Below, in pieces: positions 1-7,393 of a stretch of 64,000 nt of DNA (positions within the stretch are counted from its first letter, which is position 1; the number at the start of each line of letters is the position of its first letter). The notes under the pieces are model-generated. The model was not told the DNA's origin, did not search any database, and worked only from the letters and a program-made list of their open reading frames with translations. The position numbers were made by a program, and so were the translations under genes. This DNA is from Mycobacterium sp. GTDB taxonomy: Bacteria; Actinomycetota; Actinomycetes; Mycobacteriales; Mycobacteriaceae. The stretch spans positions 62,001 through 126,000 of the forward strand of contig JACPVR010000024.1 of NCBI GenBank assembly GCA_016197405.1, written 5' to 3'.

Positions 1-1
1 C

Positions 2-361
2 GGCCCACTGCTTGGCCCGCTCGAGTTCGTCGAGCCCGAAGATCTCCAGTTCACCGGGCACCATCCACGCCAAGGCGTGCAGAGTGTGGGCGACCCACTC
101 CTTGTCCGAGACGACCGCGATGCGCTTGAACGCCGAATGATGCGCGAACAGTGCGCCGAAACCCAGCTTGAGATCCTCGACCAACCCGCCCGGGCCGAAA
201 CCTTCGTAATCGGAGGCAATCACTTCGACGATCCTGATATCGCCGCCGTGCAGCAGCTTCTCCATCTCCGGTTTGAACTCGCGCAGGTCCGCACCGCGTA
301 GCCTGCCCGACACCCGGATACCGGCAACCCCGTCCGGCATATCGGGCAGTACTTCGATCAT
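2..361 (-). CDS. SpoIIAA-like (STAS-fold) protein, 3' end outside window
   Basis: The first 120 residues are visible; the gene runs off the left edge. It begins MIEVLPDMPDGVAGIRVSG and continues with a pattern I recognise from the SpoIIAA-like family (PF11964): an early strand ending in a Gly, then IAVVSDKEW near residue 83, and FGLDELERAKQW at the visible end. These proteins are small single-domain STAS-like folds that often sit beside universal stress proteins or transporters; their biochemical role is not settled. The ATG overlaps the stop of the upstream stress-protein gene by ATGA, so the two are translationally coupled and belong to one operon with the permease further upstream. The family call is good; any function beyond a stress-associated role is inference. 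Confidence 0.75.
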   Translation of the reverse strand, partial: MIEVLPDMPDGVAGIRVSGRLRGADLREFKPEMEKLLHGGDIRIVEVIASDYEGFGPGGLVEDLKLGFGALFAHHSAFKRIAVVSDKEWVAHTLHALAWMVPGELEIFGLDELERAKQWA

Positions 362-798
362 CGCCTTCTCCTCTCTGGTCGCACGATCAGCATCGAGCAA
401 TCGTCGCGTCTAGGACCCCGATCGCCGGATGACGTTGTGAGCGAGGCGATCTGATCTCGGTCCCGCTCGCCGAGGACCACCAATTGCACGTCGTCCTCGG
501 TGTGACAGGCCAGGAACTCACCGATGCTGCCCCTGGTGGCCACCGGGTAGATCGCGACGTCGGGATATTGCCGTTTCCAGCCCGCCATCCGCCGGTCCAG
601 CTCGTCGTAGCGGTCCTCGCCGAGGTCTTCCACGCAAACCTCCACAGCCAATACCCGTGCACCACGTACCCGTGCCTGCTGCAATGCGGCTTCGATGACC
701 TCGTCGTTGTCCCGCTGGTCGTTGACGATCACGGCAACCCAACCGGACGTACCCGCCGCGGCGCCGGCGTCCGAAGGTTTCAGCGCACCGGATGTCAT
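358..798 (-). CDS. universal stress protein domain protein
   Basis: 146 residues with a single Usp-like fold: a first strand WVAVIVNDQRDNDEVIEAAL (residues 20-39), VLAVEVCVED, and a C-terminal segment VQLVVLGERD followed by CSMLIVR. The order matches the Usp alternation of strands and helices, but the usual ATP-binding G-2x-G-9x-G(S/T) signature is not clear, so nucleotide binding is doubtful. The start ATG at 798 overlaps the permease stop (ATGA) and its own stop overlaps the next start. This makes a three-gene chain: permease, Usp, SpoIIAA-like. A larger frame reading through from 1764 is only the antisense-free shadow of the permease gene and is not used. It probably acts in the cytosol as a stress sensor or adaptor for the permease; this is inference. 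Confidence 0.8.
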   Translation of the reverse strand: MTSGALKPSDAGAAAGTSGWVAVIVNDQRDNDEVIEAALQQARVRGARVLAVEVCVEDLGEDRYDELDRRMAGWKRQYPDVAIYPVATRGSIGEFLACHTEDDVQLVVLGERDRDQIASLTTSSGDRGPRRDDCSMLIVRPERRRR

Positions 799-2165
799 GC
801 GACATCCCTCATGCGATGCTCTGCCGCCTCGACCGACTCGGAGGTCTGCCGCTGACGGGCGTTGAGGAACGCGTAGCCGATCATCCCGGCGAGGATGACC
901 ACCAACCCCTGGTACACCACCTGGTAACCGGAGGCGAACGTCAGCCACATCGAGAACAGCACACCGGCCGCGGCGACCGTCAGGTCGCGCGCCAGGTGCC
1001 GGCCATGCAGCTCTCCGGTGCGGGACAGCAGATGGGTCAGCTGGGCGAGCGCGGAGAAGAAATACGCGATGGCCACCGTCATCACCGTGAGGTTCACCAG
1101 ATAGGTGAACACCGTCAGGCCCGGACCGGTCAGGTATCGCCACAACATCAGCAGCGACGGCAACACCGCTCCCACCACGACGCCGAACCAGGCCGTGCCG
1201 TTGCGATCGGTCCACGCGAACGCCCGGGGAAACAGCCCGTCCTGCGCGATGGCCCGGGAGCTCTCGGTGACGATCAAGGTCCAGCCGTTGAGAGCGCCGA
1301 TCCCGGAGATCACCGCGATGGCGGCGATGAAGGTTCCCGCCCAGGGAGTTCCGGGGAACATGGCCTGGAATGCGTCGACGAACGGTGAACCGGTGTTGAC
1401 CAAGGTGTCGTGGCCGACCAGGCCCATCACGACCGCCGTCACCAGGACGTAGAGCGCGGCGCTGGCCGCGGTGCCGATCAGCGACGCCCGGCCCACATTG
1501 ACCTGGGGATCTCGCACTCGTTTGGCGGTGATGGCGGCCGCTTCGACGCCGATGAACGAGAACAGGGCGACACCCGCAGCCATGCCGATACCGCTGTACA
1601 GGCTGCCGCCGGTGGCGTTGAAGGGCCCGAAGTTGGCGTCCGTGACGAAAAGCCAACCGAACACCCCGAGGAACAGCAGTGGGAGGAATTTCAACGCCAC
1701 GGTGATGTTCTGGAACCATGCCATCTGTTTCACACCAACCAGATTGACGATCGCCGGTACCCACAGTCCGACGAGCGCGATGGCCCAGTTCACCAGTCCG
1801 CTGGGGTTGTCGAGTCCGAGGAGCGCATCGACGTAGAACACCCAGGAGGCGACGATGGCGGCGTTTCCGGCCCAGGCCGAGATCCAGTAGCTCCAGCCGA
1901 CCAGATAGCCGGCGAAGTCGCCGAACTCATGCCGCGCGTAGGCGTACAACCCGCCGTCGCTGTTGGGGATGCGTTTGGTGAGTTGCCCGAACAGCAGCGC
2001 CAGCAGCATGGCACCGACGGCGACCACGATGAGCACGATGATGCTCATCGTGCCTGCCCCGGCCAGCACGGCCGGCATGGTGAAGACGCCGGTGCCGACG
2101 ACGCTGCCGATCACCAGGCCGGTCGCCGAGGTCAGCCCGAGACCGTCGGAATTCGTGGTGTTCAC
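795..2165 (-). CDS. APC-family amino acid permease
   Basis: 456 residues with about 12 hydrophobic segments. Near the N terminus is the glycine-rich motif LVIGSVVGTGVFTMPAVL (residues 17-34), typical of the APC superfamily and of the basic amino acid/polyamine antiporter branch, where this first broken helix binds the substrate amino group. SDGGLYAYARHEFGDFAGYLVGW follows, again as in that branch. The substrate cannot be told from sequence; an arginine/ornithine or similar antiporter is plausible because such carriers support acid or starvation survival. It is the first gene of a minus-strand operon with the Usp and SpoIIAA-like genes and is divergent from a second Usp gene. The shared intergenic region holds a DosR-like palindrome. 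Confidence 0.88.
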   Translation of the reverse strand: MNTTNSDGLGLTSATGLVIGSVVGTGVFTMPAVLAGAGTMSIIVLIVVAVGAMLLALLFGQLTKRIPNSDGGLYAYARHEFGDFAGYLVGWSYWISAWAGNAAIVASWVFYVDALLGLDNPSGLVNWAIALVGLWVPAIVNLVGVKQMAWFQNITVALKFLPLLFLGVFGWLFVTDANFGPFNATGGSLYSGIGMAAGVALFSFIGVEAAAITAKRVRDPQVNVGRASLIGTAASAALYVLVTAVVMGLVGHDTLVNTGSPFVDAFQAMFPGTPWAGTFIAAIAVISGIGALNGWTLIVTESSRAIAQDGLFPRAFAWTDRNGTAWFGVVVGAVLPSLLMLWRYLTGPGLTVFTYLVNLTVMTVAIAYFFSALAQLTHLLSRTGELHGRHLARDLTVAAAGVLFSMWLTFASGYQVVYQGLVVILAGMIGYAFLNARQRQTSESVEAAEHRMRDVA

Positions 2166-2228
2166 GTCAGGCCTCGCGATGCAGGTCGGTGCATAGCTGC
2201 CACTGTGCGCTCACCGGAGCGCCGCCCA

Positions 2229-2248
2229 GAAGGGCCCTTGGTCCTGTC
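2229..2248. promoter_or_regulatory. candidate DosR/DevR box in divergent promoter
   Basis: The core GGGCCCTTGGTCC at 2232-2244 resembles the dormancy-regulator consensus TTSGGGACTWWAGTCCCSAA, with about 11 of 20 positions matching by eye. It lies in the 167-base region between the permease start (2165) and the Usp start (2333), about 85 bases upstream of the Usp gene. The match is partial; the argument is strengthened by a better copy at 3661-3680 and by the gene content. A second small palindromic element, GGAACTTCGAACC, lies at 2263-2275. Confidence 0.4.
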
Positions 2249-2332
2249 AGCCAGGGCCAGTCGGAACTTCGAACCGCGCCGCGGCGTGTTTAGCGTGGTC
2301 AGCATTCCCCGCAGGCGGCAAAGGAGAAGGAC

Positions 2333-3211
2333 ATGACCTCCGCAACGTCTCAGCGCGGCGTAGTTGTCGGTGTCGACGGTTCGCCGGCAGCACAGAACGC
2401 CGTGGCATGGGCGGCCCGGGCGGCCGCGGCACACCATCAGACCCTTACCCTCGTACATCTACTGCCACCGCCGGTGATGGTGTGGCCGGGAGTATCCATC
2501 CCGTCAGGATTCGAGAACTGGCAGGAGTCTCAGGGCCGCAACATCATTCAGGATGCCGTCATGATCGCCGACGACGAGACGCGAACCGAGCCGATACACG
2601 TCGACCACGAAATCCGCACCGGGCTGCCGGTCCCGTCGCTGGCGGAGGCGTCGAAGCAGGCCGCGATGGTCGTCGTCGGAGCACACGGGCGAGGACGACT
2701 CCGCCGCGTCGTGGGATCGGTGACCTCAGGCCTCATCCAGCACGCCGGCTGCCCGGTGGCTGTCATCCACGACGACAACATATTTCCCGACACCACCGCC
2801 GCACCGGTCGTGGTCGGCATCGACGGGTCCCCGTACTCGGAACCGGCGACGGCGATTGCCTTCGATGAGGCGTCGTGTCGCGGTGTCGACCTGGTGGCGG
2901 TGCACGCGTGCAGCGACTGGAGTGGTCAGGAGTACTCCGAGGCCGACTGGTCGGCCCTTGAACAGCACGGACACGAGGTACTCGCCGAACGCCTGGCCGG
3001 CTGGCAGGAGCGGTACCCGGACGTCAAGGTTCACCGCACCGTCGTTGCCAACCGTGCGGCCGAACATCTCATCGAGCAATCCGAGCAGGCCCAGCTCGTC
3101 GTGGTGGGTAGCCATGGCCGCGGTGCGTGCGCCGGAATATTGCTGGGCTCGGTCAGTTCGGCGGTGGTGCAGTCCGCACGGGTCCCAGTGATCGTGGCGC
3201 GCAAGTCGTAG
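2333..3211 (+). CDS. tandem-domain universal stress protein
   Basis: 292 residues made of two Usp domains (about 1-145 and 155-292), the length and form of the M. tuberculosis Rv2623/Rv2005c-type proteins. Each domain starts with a VVVGVDGSP-type strand and nucleotide loop (VVVGVDGSPAAQNA; VVVGIDGSPYSEPA). Each ends with a glycine-rich ATP signature: VVGAHGRGRLRRVVGS in the first and VVGSHGRGACAGILLGS in the second. The second keeps the G-2x-G-9x-G(S/T) spacing and the first is one residue short. AGGAGAAGGAC stands just before the ATG. In mycobacteria such proteins bind ATP and help slow growth under hypoxia. A DosR-like box upstream suggests dormancy control, and a strong hairpin terminates the gene. 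Confidence 0.92.
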   Translation: MTSATSQRGVVVGVDGSPAAQNAVAWAARAAAAHHQTLTLVHLLPPPVMVWPGVSIPSGFENWQESQGRNIIQDAVMIADDETRTEPIHVDHEIRTGLPVPSLAEASKQAAMVVVGAHGRGRLRRVVGSVTSGLIQHAGCPVAVIHDDNIFPDTTAAPVVVGIDGSPYSEPATAIAFDEASCRGVDLVAVHACSDWSGQEYSEADWSALEQHGHEVLAERLAGWQERYPDVKVHRTVVANRAAEHLIEQSEQAQLVVVGSHGRGACAGILLGSVSSAVVQSARVPVIVARKS

Positions 3212-3265
3212 AGCGCAGGTCAGGTCGTCGACTCGAACCGTCCGGTGCACGCCGACGCAGACTGA

Positions 3266-3291
3266 TAGGCCCGGCGTCGTTGCCGGGCCTA
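3266..3291. terminator. bidirectional hairpin terminator
   Basis: A perfect 10-base-pair stem TAGGCCCGGC / GCCGGGCCTA with a 6-base loop lies between the convergent Usp gene (ends 3211) and the small protein gene (ends 3306). There is no U-tract, as is common in mycobacteria. The position between two converging genes supports termination of both. Confidence 0.7.
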
Positions 3292-3305
3292 CCTCGGTGC
3301 GCTGT

Positions 3306-3596
3306 TTACTTGCCGTCGTCGCTGGACTTGGCCAAGGCCCGATCCGCGGTCTTGAGCAGGCTGCGGTGGAACTTGTACTGGGCGTTGACCAGATCGTCGG
3401 CCAATTCCAGGGCGGCCTCGACGAGCTTTTCCCGCAGCGGTTGCACCGACTCGGGAATGGCCTCGTCGACGGTGTGGCGGAACTTGCGCAGCGCCTGGCC
3501 TGCGGCGTGCTGCCCGGCCTTGGCGGACTCCCGGATCTCGTCGGCGAGATCGGGCGCCGGCGAATCGGCGGTGGTGGTCTCGATGGTCTTGGTCAT
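3306..3596 (-). CDS. small acidic helical protein, unknown function
   Basis: 96 residues starting MTKTIETTTADSP, preceded by AGGAGTGCCGAT, a clear ribosome binding site, which decides the start over a longer frame to 3671. After a short disordered head the chain is almost wholly predicted helix, rich in Ala, Glu, Lys and Leu (for example EAALELADDLVNAQYKFHRSLLKTADRAL). No transmembrane segment or signal peptide is visible. The pattern recalls phasin-like or heat-stable stress proteins, but I do not recognise a named family. A good DosR-like palindrome lies about 65-85 bases upstream of the start, so hypoxia induction is the best hint at its role. It converges with the tandem Usp gene through a shared hairpin. 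Confidence 0.75.
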   Translation of the reverse strand: MTKTIETTTADSPAPDLADEIRESAKAGQHAAGQALRKFRHTVDEAIPESVQPLREKLVEAALELADDLVNAQYKFHRSLLKTADRALAKSSDDGK

Positions 3597-3660
3597 ATCG
3601 GCACTCCTGTTCGGTGGTTGTGGATATGCCTTCAACGCTATCGAGTGCGGTGCCGCCCTC

Positions 3661-3680
3661 CTACGGACCAAAGTCCCACA
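3661..3680 (-). promoter_or_regulatory. candidate DosR/DevR box
   Basis: On the minus strand this reads TGTGGGACTTTGGTCCGTAG, matching the DosR consensus TTSGGGACTWWAGTCCCSAA at about 14 of 20 positions, including the complete core GGGACTTTGGTCC. It is 65 bases upstream of the start at 3596, a usual distance for an activator site, and lies between that gene and the end of the pyruvate-kinase-like gene. Confidence 0.6.
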
Positions 3681-3699
3681 GCCGCACTCCGATGGTCCG

Positions 3700-5541
3700 T
3701 CAACGCGATGCCGAGCGCCAGGACTGCAGAGGTGGCATCAACGCGGTCTTCTTGTAGTGGTGATCCGACATGCGACAGAGGATGTCGATGAGAGCGTCGA
3801 CGGCGTCGACGATGTACGGGCCCTTGTTCAGCATCACGCATTCGGCCCGTTCACTCATTGCGGCGTCACTGATCTCGGCACGCGAAGGGTTACCGGTCTG
3901 GGCCAGTTGCTCGAGCACCTGCGTCGCCCAGATCACCGGCAGATGCGCCGCCTCACACAACCACAGGATCTCCTCCTGCAACTCTGCCAGGCGGTCGTAA
4001 CCGCATTCGACGGCCAGGTCACCGCGCGCGATCATCACGCCGACCCGCGGTCGCGCCATGGCGGTGAGCAGCAACTGGGGGAGATGCTCGAAGGCTTGCC
4101 GCGTTTCGATCTTCAACACTATTCCCAACGTGTCGTCCTCGTACCCGGCCAATTCGTCGAGGAGTTGTGCAACGTCGGAAGGACTTCGCGCGAAAGACAT
4201 TTCGACGAGATCGGCCAACTCGATCACTGTCGAGAGATCCGAACGGTCCTTGTCGGTGATGGCCGAGATCGGCAGGTCGACATCCGGGATGTTGATGCCC
4301 TTGCCGCCCCGCAGACGCGAACCGCGTAGCGCGGCATGGTCGATCCGCAGTTCCACAGCATCGGGTTCCACAGCGACCAGTTCCCCGCTGATCTTCCCGT
4401 CGTCCAGATGGACTCGTTGACCCACCTGCGCACAATCGAAGATCTCGGGCAGTGTGCAACCGATCCGGGGGCGTACCCCCGGCGCTACCGGTGCAGGCGA
4501 GCAGTCCCTGGTCAACGTCAGAACATCGCCGCTGTGCAGCAGGAGACTCTGCTCGATCTGCGGTAATTCGCCGACGGCTACCGGATCCTCGACGCCCTCG
4601 ACCTCGATCGTGGTTCCGGTCGCCAGATACGTTGTCTTGTAAACGGAAACCACGAAGCCGCCAGGTTGCGCGGTTCTGGCCAGCTCGAGTCGACGCTTCG
4701 ATCCGCGGGTGTCATGCAGATGCAGGATGTCTCCGTCGCGGCGCCGGCTCAGCCACCCGCCAGGCACCGGCACCGTCACCAGCCCTGGTTCGGCCGGCTC
4801 GACCGGGTCGTCGCCGGAGGTCAGCCACGCCCGTGCGGGAGCAGTCGCCTGCCCCAGTTCATTTCGGTCCGGCCGCAGTTTGACACAGCGCGGCCCCGGT
4901 TCCAGCGGGCCGGTGCGAAGTTTCGGCCCCGCCAGGTCCATCGCGATCAAGCAGCTGTTACCGGTGGCTTCTGCAGCCTGGCGAATGTGGCGCGCCATCG
5001 CCCGCCACGCCGGTGGGTCATCGTGCGCACAGTTGATCCGGGCGATGTTCATCCCGCGTTTGACCAACCGATGCACCAGAGTGGGGTCGGTGGCCGCCTC
5101 GGACGGCAGCGTGACCATGACCCGTGCCACGCGATCGACCGGGTCCGGCCCCAGCAGGTCCCGGGTTCGCAGGCGCAGCGGGCTTTCCGGCTGCCCGCCA
5201 TCATGATCGGCCGTCTCGGATAACCGGAAGCCGTCGCCGAGCATTGCGCCGATGGCCGCCTTGACCGCCAACAGGGTGGCTTCGACATGGGGTTCGCTTC
5301 GTCCCAGTGACGACAACCCGTAGGCGGCCAACCGGGCCTGGGTATCACGCAGATCGCAACGGCGAAGTGCCAAGTAGTGCAGCATGTTACGGGCGCTGGA
5401 CCGATGCACATCCGCGACTCCGGTGAGCCAGGCCGACCAGGTGCTTTCCGTTACGGACAACTCCGCCAACAGCTGGTCGACGTCTTCGCGTAGTTTGATG
5501 AGCTCTCGAGTGGTGTCAACGGTGGTCGGCAGACTCGGCAC
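3700..5541 (-). CDS. pyruvate-kinase-like protein with N-terminal extension
   Basis: 613 residues from a GTG preceded by CAGGAGAAATCG. Residues 1-135 form an extra helical region not found in ordinary pyruvate kinase. The barrel starts near residue 139 and carries the family landmarks: MNIARINCAH (164-173), CLIAMDLAGPKLRTG (197-211), a long B-domain-like insert, VLKIETRQAF with the catalytic Lys, MIARGDLAVECG and PVIWATQVLEQ with SRAEISDAA. The protein stops soon after VMLNKGPYIVDAVDAL, so the C-terminal allosteric domain is missing. Standard pyruvate kinases are about 470 residues. It may make pyruvate and ATP from phosphoenolpyruvate, or act on another phospho-enol substrate. It sits in the stress module, divergent from the CoA-transferase gene. 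Confidence 0.82.
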   Translation of the reverse strand: MPSLPTTVDTTRELIKLREDVDQLLAELSVTESTWSAWLTGVADVHRSSARNMLHYLALRRCDLRDTQARLAAYGLSSLGRSEPHVEATLLAVKAAIGAMLGDGFRLSETADHDGGQPESPLRLRTRDLLGPDPVDRVARVMVTLPSEAATDPTLVHRLVKRGMNIARINCAHDDPPAWRAMARHIRQAAEATGNSCLIAMDLAGPKLRTGPLEPGPRCVKLRPDRNELGQATAPARAWLTSGDDPVEPAEPGLVTVPVPGGWLSRRRDGDILHLHDTRGSKRRLELARTAQPGGFVVSVYKTTYLATGTTIEVEGVEDPVAVGELPQIEQSLLLHSGDVLTLTRDCSPAPVAPGVRPRIGCTLPEIFDCAQVGQRVHLDDGKISGELVAVEPDAVELRIDHAALRGSRLRGGKGINIPDVDLPISAITDKDRSDLSTVIELADLVEMSFARSPSDVAQLLDELAGYEDDTLGIVLKIETRQAFEHLPQLLLTAMARPRVGVMIARGDLAVECGYDRLAELQEEILWLCEAAHLPVIWATQVLEQLAQTGNPSRAEISDAAMSERAECVMLNKGPYIVDAVDALIDILCRMSDHHYKKTALMPPLQSWRSASR

Positions 5542-5711
5542 CGATTTCTCCTGTTCCTGGCGCTGGCCCCGATGGACCGTGGCCGATGGATTCGACACTA
5601 TGAACCCGTGCCGGGCACCGCTAGGGGCGTTGGACCCAAGAAGGTTGCGCCGGCTGAACATTTGGCAACCACCCGATGAACGTCGGCGATCCGGCATGGC
5701 AGTCTGAAGAC

Positions 5712-7028
5712 ATGCCAGACGAGCTGACCCCCGAAGAGGCCGCGGCGCGGCTGACGACTGCCGACTCGCTCGGAATACCGCTCGGCCCCGGTCAGCCACC
5801 GGCATTTCTGCGGGCCCTCGGCGAACGAACGGACTGGACCGATCTGCGGGTCTACGGAGCGCTGCTGGCGGTGGGTACCGAGCTGTTCTCCCGACCCGGT
5901 GTGCACTACCTGTCGGGGTTCTTCGGTCCGCTCGAGCGGGCGCTGCGGGACAGCGGCGCCGATATCGGGTTCACACCGGCGGATTTCCGGCGTTTCGGGC
6001 CGTTGCTGCAACGGCAGGCCCCGCGCGTGATGACGACCGTTGCGGCACCGCCGGACGCCGACGGGTGGTGCTCACTGTCGCTGCATGCCGGTGGCACCAT
6101 CGCCGAATTGCACCGAGCCGGTGCCGATCCGGACCGGGTCCTCGTCGTCGAGGTGTCCGAGGCGTATCCGCGTACCTTCGGGTTGGGCCCGGAGCACCGA
6201 CACGCGGTACACGTCGACGAGATCGACATCCTCGTGCACTCCAGCGATGAGCCGCTGTCGCTGCCCACGGCGCCACCCACCGACGCCGACACCGCCATCG
6301 CCCGGCACGCCGTCGAGTTCGTCCGCCCCGGCGCGACACTGCAGACCGGTATCGGCTCGATACCGAGCCAGATCGCGGCGTTGCTGGCCGAGGGAGACGG
6401 CGGCGACTACGGCCTGCACAGCGAGATGTTCACCGACGGATGCATGCAACTACATCGCGCAGGCAAGGTCACCAACGCCGACAAAGGCCTCTACGACGGT
6501 GTGAGCGTGACCACGTTCGCATTCGGCTCACCAGAGCTCTACTCCTGGTTGGACGGCAATCGCGATATCGCGTTCCTGCCGGTGGAGATCGTCAACTCCC
6601 CGGAAGTCATTGCGGCCAACCGCAACATGATCTCGATCAACGGCGGTCTGGCGGTCGACATCAACGGCCAGGTGGTCGCCGACACCATCAACGGTGACCA
6701 GTTCAGCGGTATCGGCGGGGCCGAGGATTTCGTCGCGGGGGCCGGACTCGAGCTTTCCGACCGTTCCCTGATCTGCCTGCCCTCGACCTTCGAGAAGGAC
6801 GGTGAGGTGCGGTCACGGATCCTGCCGTGGTTCGGCCCCGGCGCCGTCATCACCACGCCACGCCACCACGTCGACGTCATCATCACCGAATACGGGGCTG
6901 CCGAGCTGGAGGGCCTGACGGTGCAACAGCGTGGTGAGGCATTGGCCGCGATCGCCCACCCGGACTTTCGCGACGGGCTGCTGCAGGCCGCCGAGCGGGC
7001 GGCACAGGGCCGCTCACCGGTTGATTGA
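5712..7028 (+). CDS. acetyl-CoA hydrolase / CoA-transferase family protein
   Basis: 438 residues from ATG at 5712 (an ATG at 5676 is also in frame; neither has a strong ribosome site). The family is the acetyl-CoA hydrolase/4-hydroxybutyrate CoA-transferase type: TGIGSIPSQIAALL around residue 213, and the segment GLHSEMFTDG with the presumed catalytic Glu near residue 238 that forms the glutamyl-CoA thioester. Later come GGAEDF and VVITEYGAAELEG-type C-terminal motifs (here IITEYGAAELEGLT). It would move CoA between acetate or another short acid and an acyl-CoA in the cytosol. It diverges from the pyruvate-kinase-like gene, which together suggests fermentative or overflow carbon handling. It converges with the Xre gene at 7036 with only 7 bases between. 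Confidence 0.85.
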   Translation: MPDELTPEEAAARLTTADSLGIPLGPGQPPAFLRALGERTDWTDLRVYGALLAVGTELFSRPGVHYLSGFFGPLERALRDSGADIGFTPADFRRFGPLLQRQAPRVMTTVAAPPDADGWCSLSLHAGGTIAELHRAGADPDRVLVVEVSEAYPRTFGLGPEHRHAVHVDEIDILVHSSDEPLSLPTAPPTDADTAIARHAVEFVRPGATLQTGIGSIPSQIAALLAEGDGGDYGLHSEMFTDGCMQLHRAGKVTNADKGLYDGVSVTTFAFGSPELYSWLDGNRDIAFLPVEIVNSPEVIAANRNMISINGGLAVDINGQVVADTINGDQFSGIGGAEDFVAGAGLELSDRSLICLPSTFEKDGEVRSRILPWFGPGAVITTPRHHVDVIITEYGAAELEGLTVQQRGEALAAIAHPDFRDGLLQAAERAAQGRSPVD

Positions 7029-7035
7029 TACCGGT

Positions 7036-7302
7036 TCAGCCGGTGTGCGGAAGGCTGACCCGGTCCAGGCAGATGTCGGCGAGTTCGTCGAGCGAGAGCG
7101 GAAGAACCCGGGCCAGCGCGGCGATGGTGGTGAACGCGGGTGTTGCCAGCCGTCCCGTCTCGATCTTGCGCAGCGTTTCCGGCGAGATCGCCGCCGCCTC
7201 GGCCACCTCGCCGAGGGTGCGCTCACCCCGGGCCTGTCGGATCTGCTCACCGATGCGTTTCCCGGCGGCGAGTTGTTGCGCGGTCAGCGGCAGACGAACC
7301 AT
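7036..7302 (-). CDS. Xre-family helix-turn-helix regulator
   Basis: 88 residues. Residues about 17-65 form a Cro/C1-type domain: IGEQIRQARGERTLGEVAEAAAISPETLRKIETGR, followed by TIAALARVL. Nothing else is attached, so it is a minimal DNA-binding protein. The start ATG at 7302 is chosen because it leaves 91 bases to the divergent methionine aminopeptidase gene; these contain two copies of the same imperfect palindrome. The most economical reading is that this protein binds both copies and controls itself and the aminopeptidase. It converges with the CoA-transferase gene. The family is certain; the regulatory target is inference from the sites. Confidence 0.88.
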   Translation of the reverse strand: MVRLPLTAQQLAAGKRIGEQIRQARGERTLGEVAEAAAISPETLRKIETGRLATPAFTTIAALARVLPLSLDELADICLDRVSLPHTG

Positions 7303-7322
7303 GCGGCCAGCATACGCAGTCC

Positions 7323-7336
7323 GGTATGAAAATACC
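7323..7336 (+). promoter_or_regulatory. operator copy 1 of Xre/map intergenic region
   Basis: GGTATGAAAATACC is an imperfect palindrome 20 bases upstream of the Xre start. Its exact reverse complement recurs at 7354-7367, so the two sites are identical but oriented oppositely. Their centres are 31 bases apart, close to three helical turns, which would put bound proteins on the same DNA face. Confidence 0.7.
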
Positions 7337-7353
7337 GGATCCTGAGCTAGGTT

Positions 7354-7367
7354 GGTATTTTCATACC
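7354..7367 (-). promoter_or_regulatory. operator copy 2 of Xre/map intergenic region
   Basis: GGTATTTTCATACC is the exact reverse complement of the site at 7323-7336. It lies 26 bases before the aminopeptidase start at 7394, where a bound repressor would cover that promoter or its start region. Confidence 0.7.
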
Positions 7368-7393
7368 GCTTCAAACCTGGATCGAGGCAGGCC

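Noticed and set aside
799-1764. Upstream extension of the Usp frame (468 codons in all)
   Set aside because: Only the last 146 codons look like a protein; the rest is Arg-rich and overlaps the permease gene.
5624-5637. GGGGCGTTGGACCC as a third DosR box
   Set aside because: Only about 10 of 14 core positions match and the second half-site is poor; too weak to list.
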